Shown here: positions 35,613 through 46,100 of the stretch, piece after piece
Position numbering within the stretch: position 1 is the stretch's first letter
Layout: each line of letters opens with the position of its first letter
NCBI GenBank assembly: GCA_965261255.1
Contig: CBDHCQ010000004.1
Location: 1,426,001-1,490,000, forward strand
Reading direction: 5' to 3'
DNA: 64,000 nt
Source: Bin80 sp965261255
GTDB lineage: Bacteria > Bacteroidota > Rhodothermia > Rhodothermales > Bin80
Notes under the pieces: model-generated
Told to the model about the DNA's origin: nothing
Seen by the model: the letters and a program-made list of their open reading frames with translations, nothing else
The model's database searches: none
Made by a program: the position numbers and the translations under genes

Positions 35613-37886
35613 ATGCCCGAATTTGATACCACGCCAATCTTTGCAGGATTAAATGATCGGCAAAAAGAAGCGGTTGAGACTGTTGATGGCCCTGTTTTGG
35701 TTGTGGCCGGGCCGGGATCAGGCAAAACACGGGTACTGACTTGCAGGGTTGCATGGATACTAGCAACACAAACCGCACGCCCATACCAGGTCCTTGCGCT
35801 CACATTTACGAATAAGGCGGCAAAAGAGATGCTAGAGCGGGTAAAGAAACTCCTACCGCCAGACATGACATCGGGAATGTGGATTGGTACATTCCATGCA
35901 CAAATGGCCCGGCTACTGCGGATTGAAGCAGAAAGCATAGGATTTACGCGCGACTTCACGATTTACGACACAGACGATTCGGAGCGTGTTATTAAGCAGC
36001 TTATTGATGAAGCGGGACTTGACCGGAATGTAGTGAGGCCGCGTGCGGTTCGCACGCATATCTCTGAGGCAAAGAATGCCCGTAGACCGATTGGAGAAAC
36101 AAGACGGGGCAAACAATCTAGGCAGTATAGGGCTGCCGTGGAGTTATTTGATCCCTACAACGACGCTTTACAGGCAGCCAATGCCTTCGATTTTGACGAT
36201 CTGCTGCTAAAACCACTGGAGATCTTCGACAAGCATCCTGATATACTGGAAAAATACCAGAACAAGTGGACGCATGTGCTGATTGATGAATACCAGGACA
36301 CAAATCGGGTTCAGTATGCTCTGGCTAATGCTTTAGTCGGAAAGCACCGTAATTTATGCGTAGTTGGCGATGATGCGCAAAGTATCTACTCGTTCAGAGG
36401 TGCAGATATCCGGAACATCCTCTCTTTTGAAAAGGATTTTCCGGAGGCTAAAGTGGTTCGTCTCGAACAAAATTACCGCTCGACAAAGGCCATTCTCAGT
36501 TTGGCAGACGCAATTATCGTCCAAAATTATGATCAGATACAGAAAACGCTCTGGACGAATAACGAGACGGGGGATCCCGTAACATTGGTTGAAGCCCGCA
36601 GCGATCGGGATGAGGCTAGACGTGCTGTCAAGATAATTAGAGGCGAAAGGATCAGGAAAGCGCTCAACTGCCGTGATTTTGCAATCCTTTATCGAACAAA
36701 CGCGCAGAGTCGCATTTTTGAAGAGGCCCTACGTCAAGAAGGGATACCCTATCGGATCATTGGCGGGATTTCGTTTTATCAGCGCAAGGAAATAAAGGAT
36801 GCACTTGCGTACCTGCGACTCTTGGTTAACCCCGGTGATGTATCAAGTTTTCAACGCGTCATCAATTACCCGCGTAGAGGAATTGGCATAAAATCCCAAG
36901 AGAGGATTTTTCAGTATGTGCGAAGAACTGGATGCGGACTGCAAGGGATTATTCAGGGGGACTTACTCTCCCATATTGACCTTCCAGGACGAATTAGGAA
37001 TCAGGTTCAGTCCTTTGTGAATCTAATCAGTCATCACGCTGCAGAAGCCGCGGCGGGAGAAGTCCCTGTCGATGTAGCCGCAGCGATCCTTAGGGAGTCA
37101 GGACTACTGGATAATTTGCAGGAGGATGATACGCTAACCGGGCAGGTGAGGCTTGAAAACATTTATGAGTTATTGCGCGCAATACAGGAGCATGATTATG
37201 GGGATGAGGCGCGTACGCTAAGCAATTACTTGCAAACGGTTGCACTCATGACAGATGCAGATGATGACGATCCTGCTTCGGATCGCGTCGTTCTGATGAC
37301 ACTTCATGCATCCAAGGGTCTGGAGTTTGAAGTTGTTTTCATTGGTGGTATGGAAGACGGACTGTTGCCATTGATACGCGGAGAAAGAATCAGCGAAAAG
37401 GACCTGGAAGAGGAGCGGCGGCTATTTTACGTCGGCGCGACCAGAGCCAAATCACGCCTCTATCTGGGGTGGGCTAAAACGCGGTATAGATATGGAAGAC
37501 GACCGGACCCAACGACCCTAAGCAGGTTTATTAACGAAATAAGACCGCGAAAACTCAACAAACGACGTTCCTCAACAAGATCGGGTTCAAGGAGAAGGGA
37601 TGCATTCCCCAAGTCCAGAGGGCGTAAACCAGGTAGGGTGTTGGGTGCAAAGGTTACAGGAAATCGCTCTAGGAAACAAGCTATCAAGTCATCGATACCT
37701 GGACATGTTCCGTCCTGCAATCCATCTGATCTGAGTGTAGGAATATTGGTCAGACATAAAACCTATGGAGAGGGGCGAGTTGTGCGACTGGAAGGTAGCG
37801 GTAACATGACCAAAGCTACAGTTGACTTCCATAGCTACGGAACGAAGCGTCTCATGGTAAGCTTTGCTCCCATGAAGGTGATCTAA
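35613..37886 (+). CDS. pcrA: ATP-dependent DNA helicase, UvrD/PcrA type
   Basis: 757 residues, superfamily 1A 3'-5' helicase for repair and replication-fork maintenance. Motif I AGPGSGKT (32-39), motif II LIDEYQDTN, motif III VVGDDAQSIYSFRGAD, motif IV LEQNYRST, motif V LMTLHASKGLEFEVVFIGG and motif VI EERRLFYVGATRAK are all intact. After a very basic, Ser/Arg-rich linker (about 645-695) comes a Tudor-like tail (ILVRHKTYGEGRVVRLEG), the part that contacts RNA polymerase in PcrA. ATG 35613 gives a normal N-terminus. No partner genes adjoin it. Confidence 0.95.
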   Translation: MPEFDTTPIFAGLNDRQKEAVETVDGPVLVVAGPGSGKTRVLTCRVAWILATQTARPYQVLALTFTNKAAKEMLERVKKLLPPDMTSGMWIGTFHAQMARLLRIEAESIGFTRDFTIYDTDDSERVIKQLIDEAGLDRNVVRPRAVRTHISEAKNARRPIGETRRGKQSRQYRAAVELFDPYNDALQAANAFDFDDLLLKPLEIFDKHPDILEKYQNKWTHVLIDEYQDTNRVQYALANALVGKHRNLCVVGDDAQSIYSFRGADIRNILSFEKDFPEAKVVRLEQNYRSTKAILSLADAIIVQNYDQIQKTLWTNNETGDPVTLVEARSDRDEARRAVKIIRGERIRKALNCRDFAILYRTNAQSRIFEEALRQEGIPYRIIGGISFYQRKEIKDALAYLRLLVNPGDVSSFQRVINYPRRGIGIKSQERIFQYVRRTGCGLQGIIQGDLLSHIDLPGRIRNQVQSFVNLISHHAAEAAAGEVPVDVAAAILRESGLLDNLQEDDTLTGQVRLENIYELLRAIQEHDYGDEARTLSNYLQTVALMTDADDDDPASDRVVLMTLHASKGLEFEVVFIGGMEDGLLPLIRGERISEKDLEEERRLFYVGATRAKSRLYLGWAKTRYRYGRRPDPTTLSRFINEIRPRKLNKRRSSTRSGSRRRDAFPKSRGRKPGRVLGAKVTGNRSRKQAIKSSIPGHVPSCNPSDLSVGILVRHKTYGEGRVVRLEGSGNMTKATVDFHSYGTKRLMVSFAPMKVI

Positions 37887-38346
37887 CAAGGATCCCACGA
37901 TAGGTATTGGCCGTTTTGCTCATAAACAAGTGTCTGTAAATTCAGTGAACCAGCAAACGTGTAGTGGCGCTGATCTCGCCTATGCTAGAAATAGCTCAGA
38001 TTCCCTCCAGATTGTCGCTTCCATGAGCCTCTGGTGCTTGACAGATTCCTCCGCGAGTGACAGCATAAATAAGACAGGTTCTCAGGTATGTAGTGTTTGC
38101 CCGAAAATACCTATTCTCGTCAAATTGAGGGCGTCCTGTCCACGGTTTGCGCACATGAAAGGTGTCAATTTGAGGAAGCGTAACCTGGCTGCGACGTATT
38201 TGGGTTGGGCATTTGCCTAACAGTTAACGTTAGGGCGCTTTCCGCACAAATTTTCGGGATCGAGCCTACTCGGGGGACCCACCTCTCCCGGGTTTTGTCG
38301 TTCCGAACTCCTTTTTTCGACCGTAACTTTACGGACGCGGGTTGCT
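37887..38346. other. 460-base region between pcrA and an insertion sequence
   Basis: No gene recognised. It includes a 19-base imperfectly centred inverted repeat, CCTAAC-AGTTAAC-GTTAGG (38216-38234), about 110 bases before the transposase 3' end. It may mark one end of the insertion sequence or a regulatory hairpin; I could not find a matching copy at the other side. Confidence 0.35.
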
Positions 38347-39780
38347 TCACGCCGCTTTTCGGCGGCGGGCCCTGTGCCACCGCTCGGATTGCCGCGCCTG
38401 CTTCTTAACGATCTGCCCCAACCGGTGCACATTCGCCGCTACAACCCCCAGTGCGACCGTTCGAACGAACCCTTCCACCCCATGTGTCCGTATCCGATCC
38501 AGTCCGCGATGGTTCAGATTGTTGACCGCCGACTCAACTCCTGGATGCTTCCGGCGCGCCGCAGCAAACTCCGGCGTGGTCTCCCGCGCACGATCCGCCT
38601 TTGACCATTTGCCCTTCTTTGGCATCACATTCAAGTCCAACAGTCTATCCAGTTCCGCACGGTTACGCGGGGAATGGTACCCCTTATCCATGCTGCACGA
38701 GACGAGAGTCGGATAAAGTACCTTCGCCGCCTCCATGAACCGTACAATCATGTCCGAGTCCACACCTTCGTGCAAGACCTCATGATGCAGGATGAACTGG
38801 TGTTGATCTTCCAGAAAACAAACCGGAAGCCCCAACTCGGCCAGGACCCCCGCTTTACCCTTGTTGACCCAGCGCGTATGCGGCTCATGGACCGAAAATA
38901 CCTTCTCCGCGTGCGGAATCTTCTCTCCTTTGATCAATCTACGCTCAATTTGATCAATTTGACGCGCCGCATGGACCAGATAGTCGTAAATCTTGGCGGT
39001 GGAGGCTTCAAGGGCCTGCAGCTGTTCACAAGTCGCCGTCACCCGCGCAACCAGTTTGCTGCTCAATTCTAGATAGTCCTTGACCTTATCCTTATCGCGC
39101 TGTTGATGGAAGGTACGCACCGCATTGAACGCAGCCTTCACTTTATTCGTCCAGTACATGTACTTGCGCCAGCCCTTAACCCCGTGTGCCCGACAGGTGC
39201 GGTGCAACGTGCGCAGCAGGCAGCGCATCGCATCCCAGAGCAGACGCACATCGGTCGGCCAATGTACGTTGGTCTTGGTTACCGCCGAATCTACGCGACA
39301 TCCCAGCGGAGCCTCTGCCGCTACCCCCAGATGGGCATGCCCGCATTCCACCACCACCTGGTTGATCTCCTGCAAGGCCTCCGCGCTCAGCAGACTAACA
39401 TTATCAATGATCGTCTGAAGCGAGTACTTCGTCGCTTCCCCCGCATCAAGCCCGCTATGGCCCAGCATCTGACGTAAGGTCAGATGATTGTTAACCAGCT
39501 CATGCAGACGATCAAAATCACAATTCAGCGCCAGCTTGACCACACCCAAAACAAAAATGCGCCACAGATCCATGCCCGGGCGACCATGTAGGTGACTCAC
39601 CCCCGGACGCACGCGCGCCTGGAGAATCTCAAAGATCCTTTCCCGTACCTTGGCGTCGCCGTGCAACGCCTGCAAGCCCATCAAGACCGCTGGTATGTCG
39701 TCCCTGGACTTGAGATCAAATTCAATCTCAGTAATCGGAACCTTATAGAGATCATATTGCGAATCGTATACGCTACGCAT
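38347..39780 (-). CDS. transposase, ISNCY-like family
   Basis: 477 residues. The C-terminal part, with SCSMDKGYHSPRNRAELDRL, VMPKKGKWSKADRARE and RRKHPGVESAVNNLNHRGLD, closely follows the DDE transposases filed under ISNCY (unclassified, IS1202-like). The N-terminal part, with FDLKSRDDIPAVLMGLQAL and MDLWRIFVLGVVKLALNCDFDRLH, fits the same group. Conserved acidic residues include Asp in CRVDSAVTKTN, Asp in SMDKGYHS and Glu in GVESAVNN, a likely DDE triad. The gene appears full length and intact. I could not define terminal inverted repeats, so the element limits are unknown. Confidence 0.85.
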   Translation of the reverse strand: MRSVYDSQYDLYKVPITEIEFDLKSRDDIPAVLMGLQALHGDAKVRERIFEILQARVRPGVSHLHGRPGMDLWRIFVLGVVKLALNCDFDRLHELVNNHLTLRQMLGHSGLDAGEATKYSLQTIIDNVSLLSAEALQEINQVVVECGHAHLGVAAEAPLGCRVDSAVTKTNVHWPTDVRLLWDAMRCLLRTLHRTCRAHGVKGWRKYMYWTNKVKAAFNAVRTFHQQRDKDKVKDYLELSSKLVARVTATCEQLQALEASTAKIYDYLVHAARQIDQIERRLIKGEKIPHAEKVFSVHEPHTRWVNKGKAGVLAELGLPVCFLEDQHQFILHHEVLHEGVDSDMIVRFMEAAKVLYPTLVSCSMDKGYHSPRNRAELDRLLDLNVMPKKGKWSKADRARETTPEFAAARRKHPGVESAVNNLNHRGLDRIRTHGVEGFVRTVALGVVAANVHRLGQIVKKQARQSERWHRARRRKAA

Positions 39781-40193
39781 AATCTATGAGGAATGAATGA
39801 GGCGAATAACCATCCTGATTGGCGAAAAAATACGGTATCACGCCGGATTACCCCCAAATTGCCCCGATAAAGTGCAGGATTCGCGGAAACATGCCCAGAC
39901 CCCAAAAACCCCCAGATACCAAAAATACTCCCCAGAACAGACCAAATGCCCCCAAATTGCCCTAAATCCCACTGAAAACCCCTACTGAAACACACTATAT
40001 CGACCTATATTTAATTTTCGGGCAAACACTATGTAGTTTTCCCAATCAATACTACACCAGGAAATTATATACAATAGTACCCATTTATAAAGTTGAAGGA
40101 CAAAGATACACGGGGCTGAATTATTTGTATTTCTCACGGTTTTGACTATATTGGTCGGGTTTTTATGATAATATTTGCCTATTCCGATGATGT
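39781..40193. other. intergenic region between two insertion sequences, with C-rich tracts
   Basis: About 410 bases with no gene. The stretch 39850-39975 has repeated runs of four or five C (for example CCCCCAAATTGCCC occurs twice, near 39851 and 39951), giving G-runs on the minus strand that might form a quadruplex. It lies just upstream of the transposase gene and may belong to the end of that element. The rest is AT-rich. Confidence 0.4.
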
Positions 40194-40312
40194 GAGACAC
40201 CTAATCCGCTTGAAGCGGGACACCAATCCGATTGATCTGGGACACTAATCCGATTGATGTGGGACACCAATCCGATTGATCTGGGACACCAATCCGATCG
40301 ATCTGGGACACC
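40194..40312. repeat. left terminal repeat array of the IS21 element
   Basis: Six units of 22-23 bases with the core GRGACACC, starting GAGACACCTAATCCGC. The inner units read AATCCGATTGATCTGGGACAC with single-base changes. They are the mirror of the right array and are likely IstA binding sites. Confidence 0.8.
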
Positions 40313-40383
40313 AACCTGGCGGAAGTGGTTTCCTGGGTGTGTAGTGCAGCTGGCCCCTATGTAGCTGGTTATGGTGGTCTGGC

Positions 40384-41142
40384 TCATTGGGTTATCTCGG
40401 TTTCTAATTCTTGTTGTCCCTTGACCTTGCGCATCGATTCGCCCGTCAACTGGATTTTGTGTGCATTGTTGACGAGTCGGTCCAGGATTGCATCTGCCAG
40501 AGTCGGGTCTTCCATGGTTTCATACCATTGATCCAGGGGATACTGACTGGTTGCAATTGTAGATCGCACGGTGTAGCGGTCATCGAGGAGTTCCATCAGG
40601 TCTCGCTGTTGCGGCGGACCAATCCGGTGCAGTCCCCAATCGTCCAACACCAGGACATCTGTGCGGGCCAGTTGCTTCAAGGTTTTCAGGTAGGTGCCTT
40701 CTTCGCGGGCGATCTGCAGGGATTCCAGGAGTCGGGACAAGCGCGTGTATCGGGTTCGGAAGTTTTCCAGACACGCTTTGTGGGCTAAGGCACAGGCCAC
40801 ATAGCTTTTGCCGACGCCGGTCGGTCCGGTAATGATCACATTCTGTTGGCGGCGGATCCATTGACAGCTGGCCAGGTGGAGCATCAGGCGTTGATCCAAG
40901 CCGCGAGCTCCGCTGTAATCGAGGTTTGCCATGCTGGCAGGAAGACGCAGTTTGGCGGCCTGCAACCGCCGGGCAAGCCGCCGGTCTCCGCGTACCGCTT
41001 CCTCGTGGTCGACCATGAGACCCAGGCGGTCCAGGAATGGCATCGCCTCGATGTCGGGCGTATCCAGTTGGTCCCGCAGGGCCGCAGCCATACCACTGAG
41101 CCGCATCTGTTCCAGTTTTGAGATCGTTGGATGTAAGAGCAT
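40384..41142 (-). CDS. istB: IS21 transposition helper ATPase IstB
   Basis: 252 residues, AAA+ ATPase related to DnaC. Walker A GPTGVGKS (106-113) and Walker B VLVLDD (163-168) are intact, with an N-terminal helical domain (LEQMRLSGMAAALRDQ). IstB remodels target DNA and activates the IstA transposase. It lies 12 bases after istA, the normal order in IS21 elements, and starts at ATG 41142. No disruption seen. Confidence 0.95.
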   Translation of the reverse strand: MLLHPTISKLEQMRLSGMAAALRDQLDTPDIEAMPFLDRLGLMVDHEEAVRGDRRLARRLQAAKLRLPASMANLDYSGARGLDQRLMLHLASCQWIRRQQNVIITGPTGVGKSYVACALAHKACLENFRTRYTRLSRLLESLQIAREEGTYLKTLKQLARTDVLVLDDWGLHRIGPPQQRDLMELLDDRYTVRSTIATSQYPLDQWYETMEDPTLADAILDRLVNNAHKIQLTGESMRKVKGQQELETEITQ

Positions 41143-41154
41143 TTGGAAGTTCTG

Positions 41155-42699
41155 TTAAGATGAATAATAGTTGGCACCCCGAAGGTTCTCATGTGCAATG
41201 GGTGGGGATGGAGACGGATGCACTTCAACCGCGATCCGCTTGACCAGACGTCGGATTGCAGCCGAGCTCAAGGTTTCTCGTGCAAGTGCAAGCTCGCACG
41301 CCCGTTCCAGCGTGTCCTGACCATACGTACGTTCCAGTTTGAGAATTCCCATACAGCGGGAATACATCTGCGCTGGAACCTGGGCTGAGGCCAGATTCTC
41401 CTCAATCAGGGCGCGCGTAGAGGGGCCAATCTTTTTGGCCCAATTCACAAATCGCGACGGCGGCCAATCGCCATACTCTATGTGGTTCTTCGGCATGTGC
41501 GCACGATTGGTGGTGTATTTGCCCGAGGTCCGATCCCGCACATGAGACGCAATTCGTCGCTGATGACGGTAGATCTCTACGACCTTTGCTTGAATCCGCG
41601 CACGGACATAACTGCCGACGTATTGATAAGGAACACTGTAAAAGTGTTTCTCAACCTGGATGTGATAATTGAAGGCGACTTTCCGCTTGTCCGTCCACTG
41701 TCCATACTCGTAGGGCTCGGTGGGCAATGGACGCAGCGCTGGTCGGTCCAGTTCTTCAAACATACGCTGACGGGAGGTGTCCATCTTCTGGAACGGGGCG
41801 TGATTAAGGTCCCGAACCTGTTCCAGAATCGCGGCATTAAGCTCGGCAAGACTCGTAAACGCTACCTCTCGCAGCGCACCCAGAACCCGACGCTGAAGCA
41901 TCAAAACACTGCTCTCAACTTTTCCCTTATCCCTGGGTCTTTGAGGACGGGCTGGAAGCACGCCTACCTGATAATGCTCCGTCAAATCCCGGAAGGATTC
42001 ATTCAGAACGGGGACATCGTCTTTCTTGAATTGAATCACGGCGGCTTTCAGATTGTCCGGCACAATCAGACGGGGAACCCCACCCAGAAACTCAAAGGTC
42101 CGACGAATGGACCCGCAGAAGTCCGCCGTCGATTGGGTCTCGGTGGCCTCCGCATACAGATACCCCGAGGCCCCCAGTGCGGCAACGAACAGCTCCACCC
42201 GGCGCTCCTCGCCGGTGTGCGGATCCACCACAGACGGCTTCTTGCCAGAATAATCTACAAACAAGCGTTCCCCCGCCTTGTGCGTCAGGCGCATCACCGG
42301 ATCCACCTGAGCGCCTCGCCAGCTTCGATAGAGATCGCAAAAATGACTGTACTGGTACCCCGTCGGGTTGGCCTCGATATATTCCGTCCAGAGTTGAAAC
42401 AGCGTCAGGGACCGGTGGGTGGCCAGCTGCTTACGGACCTCCACCCAGTTCGGGACCGGGCGGGCGGCCGATCCCCCACGAGCCGTGACGGGATAGAGCA
42501 ACGCCTCCAGCTTCGCATCCGTCACCGCAGCGGGCAGAGGCCAGGTCACCTTCGTGACCCTCACTCGTTCCAGAATCCGGGACACGGAGCTACGACTCAC
42601 CCCCACACTCCGGGCAATCGCGCGAACCGATAGGTTCGCAACAAAATGTAATTCTAAAATTCGCTTCACCTTCTTCATCGGCACGCGTTTGGTTGGCAT
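41155..42699 (-). CDS. istA: IS21 transposase IstA
   Basis: 514 residues. An N-terminal helix-turn-helix (about 23-46, VRAIARSVGVSRSSVSRIL) precedes an RNase H-like DDE core with Asp149 (LFVDYSGK), Asp215 (IVPDNLK) and Glu262 (DKGKVES), then a C-terminal beta-barrel-like region (FNYHIQVEKHFYSVP). ATG 42699 is preceded by GAGGA at good spacing; a TTG at 42711 also opens the frame. The gene is intact, so with istB and both repeat arrays the element may still be mobile. Confidence 0.95.
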   Translation of the reverse strand: MPTKRVPMKKVKRILELHFVANLSVRAIARSVGVSRSSVSRILERVRVTKVTWPLPAAVTDAKLEALLYPVTARGGSAARPVPNWVEVRKQLATHRSLTLFQLWTEYIEANPTGYQYSHFCDLYRSWRGAQVDPVMRLTHKAGERLFVDYSGKKPSVVDPHTGEERRVELFVAALGASGYLYAEATETQSTADFCGSIRRTFEFLGGVPRLIVPDNLKAAVIQFKKDDVPVLNESFRDLTEHYQVGVLPARPQRPRDKGKVESSVLMLQRRVLGALREVAFTSLAELNAAILEQVRDLNHAPFQKMDTSRQRMFEELDRPALRPLPTEPYEYGQWTDKRKVAFNYHIQVEKHFYSVPYQYVGSYVRARIQAKVVEIYRHQRRIASHVRDRTSGKYTTNRAHMPKNHIEYGDWPPSRFVNWAKKIGPSTRALIEENLASAQVPAQMYSRCMGILKLERTYGQDTLERACELALARETLSSAAIRRLVKRIAVEVHPSPSPPIAHENLRGANYYSS

Positions 42700-42818
42700 G
42701 ATTCCTCGCAATTTGGGTTAGATAAAGCGAAGAAGGTAACGCCGACAAGGAGATCGAAAATCAATGCCTGATGCACGCGCATACACCACAGCAACCCCAC
42801 AAATCCCCCGCACATAAA

Positions 42819-42950
42819 GTGTCCCAGATCAATCGGATTAGTGTCCCAGATCAATCGGATTAGTGTCCCAGATCGATCGGATTGGTGTCCCAGATCAATC
42901 GGATTGGTGTCCCACTTCCACCGGATTAGGTGTCCCACTTCCAGCGGAAT
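42819..42950. repeat. right terminal repeat array of the IS21 element
   Basis: Six units beginning GTGTCCC at 42819, 42841, 42863, 42885, 42907 and 42930. The four inner units contain AGATCRATCGGATT; the two outer units contain ACTTCCRSCGGAWTA. The array is the inverted counterpart of 40194-40312. Confidence 0.82.
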
Positions 42951-43156
42951 ATCCAATAATATTCTTAATAAACCCTGGAGCGATTTTATAAAGATTGATA
43001 CTAATTTTACCGGCATTGTTGTGGTACAGGGTCCAATCTCGGAGAGATGGAACCAAGTTCATAGATAGGCATACGCGGCTTCGTTTTTGGCCTTGGAAGA
43101 AGCAGAAAGCCCCTAGCTTTTTGTAAAGTTTACCGAGTTGGATTTACACTTGCTCA

Positions 43157-46100
43157 ATGAGTTTCCGCGGAGACTTTTCTTGTACTGGAAATAAAGATCG
43201 CAAGAGTCTCCCCAGAGTTTGTTTAGTTCCTAGCGCAATAGTCGTATTACTCCTTTTCCTACCTCTATTATCTGTTCAGGCTCAGACCGTCGGAATTTGT
43301 GATCGAACGAGCCAAATTCAAGGCGAAATCCTTTTACAGCTACCTTCGGGGACGACCTGCCAGACCGTGACTTCCGCGCAGTTGTCGGGCATAACAGAAA
43401 TCAATCTAACGTACAAAAATATTTCTTCCATGAAGGGAGGGGACTTTAATGGACTCAGCAAACTGGAAGTACTTTATCTAGGCTATAACCCCCTGAAAAT
43501 CCTTCCTGAAGATATTTTCAAGGAACTCAAAAGTCTCCGCGTGCTCTACTTGTGGTCTAATTCTCTGACCGAACTGCCCTCGGATCTGTTCAGCGGACTC
43601 AGCAATCTGACAGAATTGCATTTATCCAACAACTCCCTGGTCAATCTGCCTAAAGATCTGTTTCAGGGACTAAAACGTCTTAGGCTTTTAGGTCTAAGCG
43701 GCAATCGTCTGACTACCTTGCCTCTGGATCTATTCAATGGACTCAGCAGGCTGCAATTCCTGTGGTTATACGACAACTCCCTAGTCAGTCTGCCTGATAA
43801 TTTATTCAATGAATTAACCGGTTTACATTTGCTGGGCTTAAGTGACAACAATCTGACCGACTTGGATGAAGGTCAGTTTGACGAACTCACCAAATTGAAA
43901 ACGCTGAACATAGGCGGTAACCATTTGGAAAACTTGCATCCCAGTCTATTTAGTGAGCTCACCGAATTAGAGACACTCTGGATTGTTGACACCCCTCTTT
44001 TAACCAGTCTGCCTGCAAATCTATTTGAAGGCCTCAGCAAACTGGAAAAGTTGAACTTGGAAAACAATGCACTGGCCAGCCTGTCTCCAAGTCTATTTGA
44101 TGATCTCACCAACCTGGAAGGACTGGATTTAAACGAGAACCAATTGACGAGTCTGCCTGACAATCTATTTGGTTTCAAGGATGCTCCTCCATTGCTTTCG
44201 GTTGATTTCTCTGGAAATCAAATTGAATGTATTTCCCCTGCCATTCGTGCGGCCGATCGTGAGAATGAACATCTCGAATTGTCCTTTGACGACGACATTG
44301 AATCCTGTGTCCCTGAGGTGCATCTGACGGCGCATCCGAACCCGGTGACAGAAGGCGAGGCGGTGCAGGTGCGTGCTGTGCTTTCAAAGCCGCTTCCGAA
44401 TGCCGTAACGATTCCATTGATACTGACCTCTGTTACGGCCGAGGAAGGCGACCACGACAGTACATCTCCGGTCAACATAGAAATTTCAGGTGGCCAAACT
44501 GAGGCTGCGCATATCATTAACACTTATGAGGATGACGACCTTGATGATGAGTCCTTCACCGTGAAGGTAGATACGGATAATCTACCTTCTGAAGTGTTGG
44601 CGGGCAGCCCTCTCTCTGCGCAGGTCATTATCACAGATCCTGATGTGCCGGAAGTCTTCCTGTCGGTTGATAATAATTCTGTGGAAGAGGGAGAGGCGGT
44701 AACAGTTACCATAGAGCTGTCTGAAGCTCTGACCAATGATGTAACGATCCCTCTAAACCTTATATCTGGAACCGCGGAACCCGATGACTATGCCAGTACA
44801 TCTCCGGTAAATGTCACCATTGCTGGCGGCAAAACTGAGGCTGAGTATACAATTGACACCTATGAGGATGATGACACGCAGAATGAGTCCTTCACCGTGC
44901 AGATAGATACGGATAATCTACCTTCTGAAGTGGTGGCGGGCAGCTCTCTCTCTACGCAGATCATCATCACAGATCCCGATGTGCCGGAAGTTTTCCTTTC
45001 CGTTGATAATAATTCTGTAGAAGAGGGAGGGGCGGTAACAGTGACCATAGAACTGTCTGAAGCTTTGACCAATGAAGTAACTATCCCTCTAGACCTTATA
45101 TCTGGAACCGCAGAACCCGATGACTATGCCAGTACATCTCCGGTAAATGTCACCATCGCTGGCGGCACAACTGAGGCTGAGTATGCAATTGACACCTATG
45201 AGGATGATGACACGCAGAATGAGTCCTTCGTCGTGCAGATAGATACGGATAATCTACCTTCTGAAGTGGTGGCGGGCAGCTCTCTCTCTACGCAGATCAT
45301 CATCACAGATCCCGATGTGCCGGAAGTTTTCCTTTCCGTTGATAAAAATTCTGTAGAAGAGGGAGGGGCGGTAACAGTGACCATAAAACTGTCTGAAGCT
45401 TTGACCAATGAAGTAACTATCCCTCTAAATCTTATACCTGGAACCGCTGAATCCGATGACTATGCCAGTTCATCTCCGGTGAATGTCACGATCACCGGTG
45501 GTCAAACCGAGGCTGAATATGTCATCAACACCCATGAGGATAACGACCTTGAAGATGAGTCCTTCACCGTGCAGATAAATACGGATAATCTACCTTCTGA
45601 AGTAGCGGCTGGAAGTCCTCTCTCGATAGAAGTCACGATTACGGACACCGATTTCGCGCCGGAAGTCTTCCTGTCGGTTGATAAAAATTCTGTAGAAGAG
45701 GGAGAGGTGGTAACAGTGACCATTAAGCTGTCGGAAGCTTTGCCCAATGATGTAACGATCCCTCTGAATCTTATATCTGGAACTGCTGAATCCGATGACT
45801 ATGCCAGTACATCTCCGGTAAATGTCACGATCACTGATGGTCAAACCGAGGCTGAGCATATCATTAATACCTATGGGGATGACGACCTTGAAGATGAGTC
45901 CTTCACCGTGCAGATAGATACGGGAAATCTACCTTCTGAGGTAGCGGCTGGAAGCCCTCTCTCGATAGAAGTCACGATTACGGACACCGACGCTCTGCCG
46001 GAAGTCTCCCTGTCGGTTGAAAATAATTCTGTAGAAGAGGGAGCGGCGGTAACAGTGACAATAGAGCTGTCTGAAACTTTAACCAGTGATGTAACTATTC

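Larger units (their letters stand above)
40194..42950 (-). mobile_element. complete IS21-family element
   Basis: About 2.75 kb bounded by arrays of short repeats in inverted orientation, enclosing intact istA and istB on the minus strand. Left array 40194-40312 (six units) and right array 42819-42950 (six units) are built of 22-23 base units with the core GGGACACC (GTGTCCC on the right). Both inner sets carry AATCCGATTGATCT and the outermost units share a different spacer (CCGCTTGAAGC / CCGCTGGAAGT). Such multiple terminal sites are typical of IS21 transposase binding. Exact ends and target duplication are not resolved. Confidence 0.82.

Noticed and set aside
38216..38234. CCTAAC/GTTAGG inverted repeat as the end of the ISNCY-like element
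   Set aside because: No matching sequence was found on the other side of the transposase gene, so the element limit cannot be claimed.
40194..40312. Regular 22-base repeats that look like a small CRISPR array, also at 42819-42950
   Set aside because: The units are contiguous with no unique spacers, mirror each other at both ends of istA/istB, and have no cas genes nearby; they are IS21 terminal sites.
41482..42633. 383-codon plus-strand frame opposite istA
   Set aside because: Antisense shadow of an intact transposase gene; translation resembles no family.
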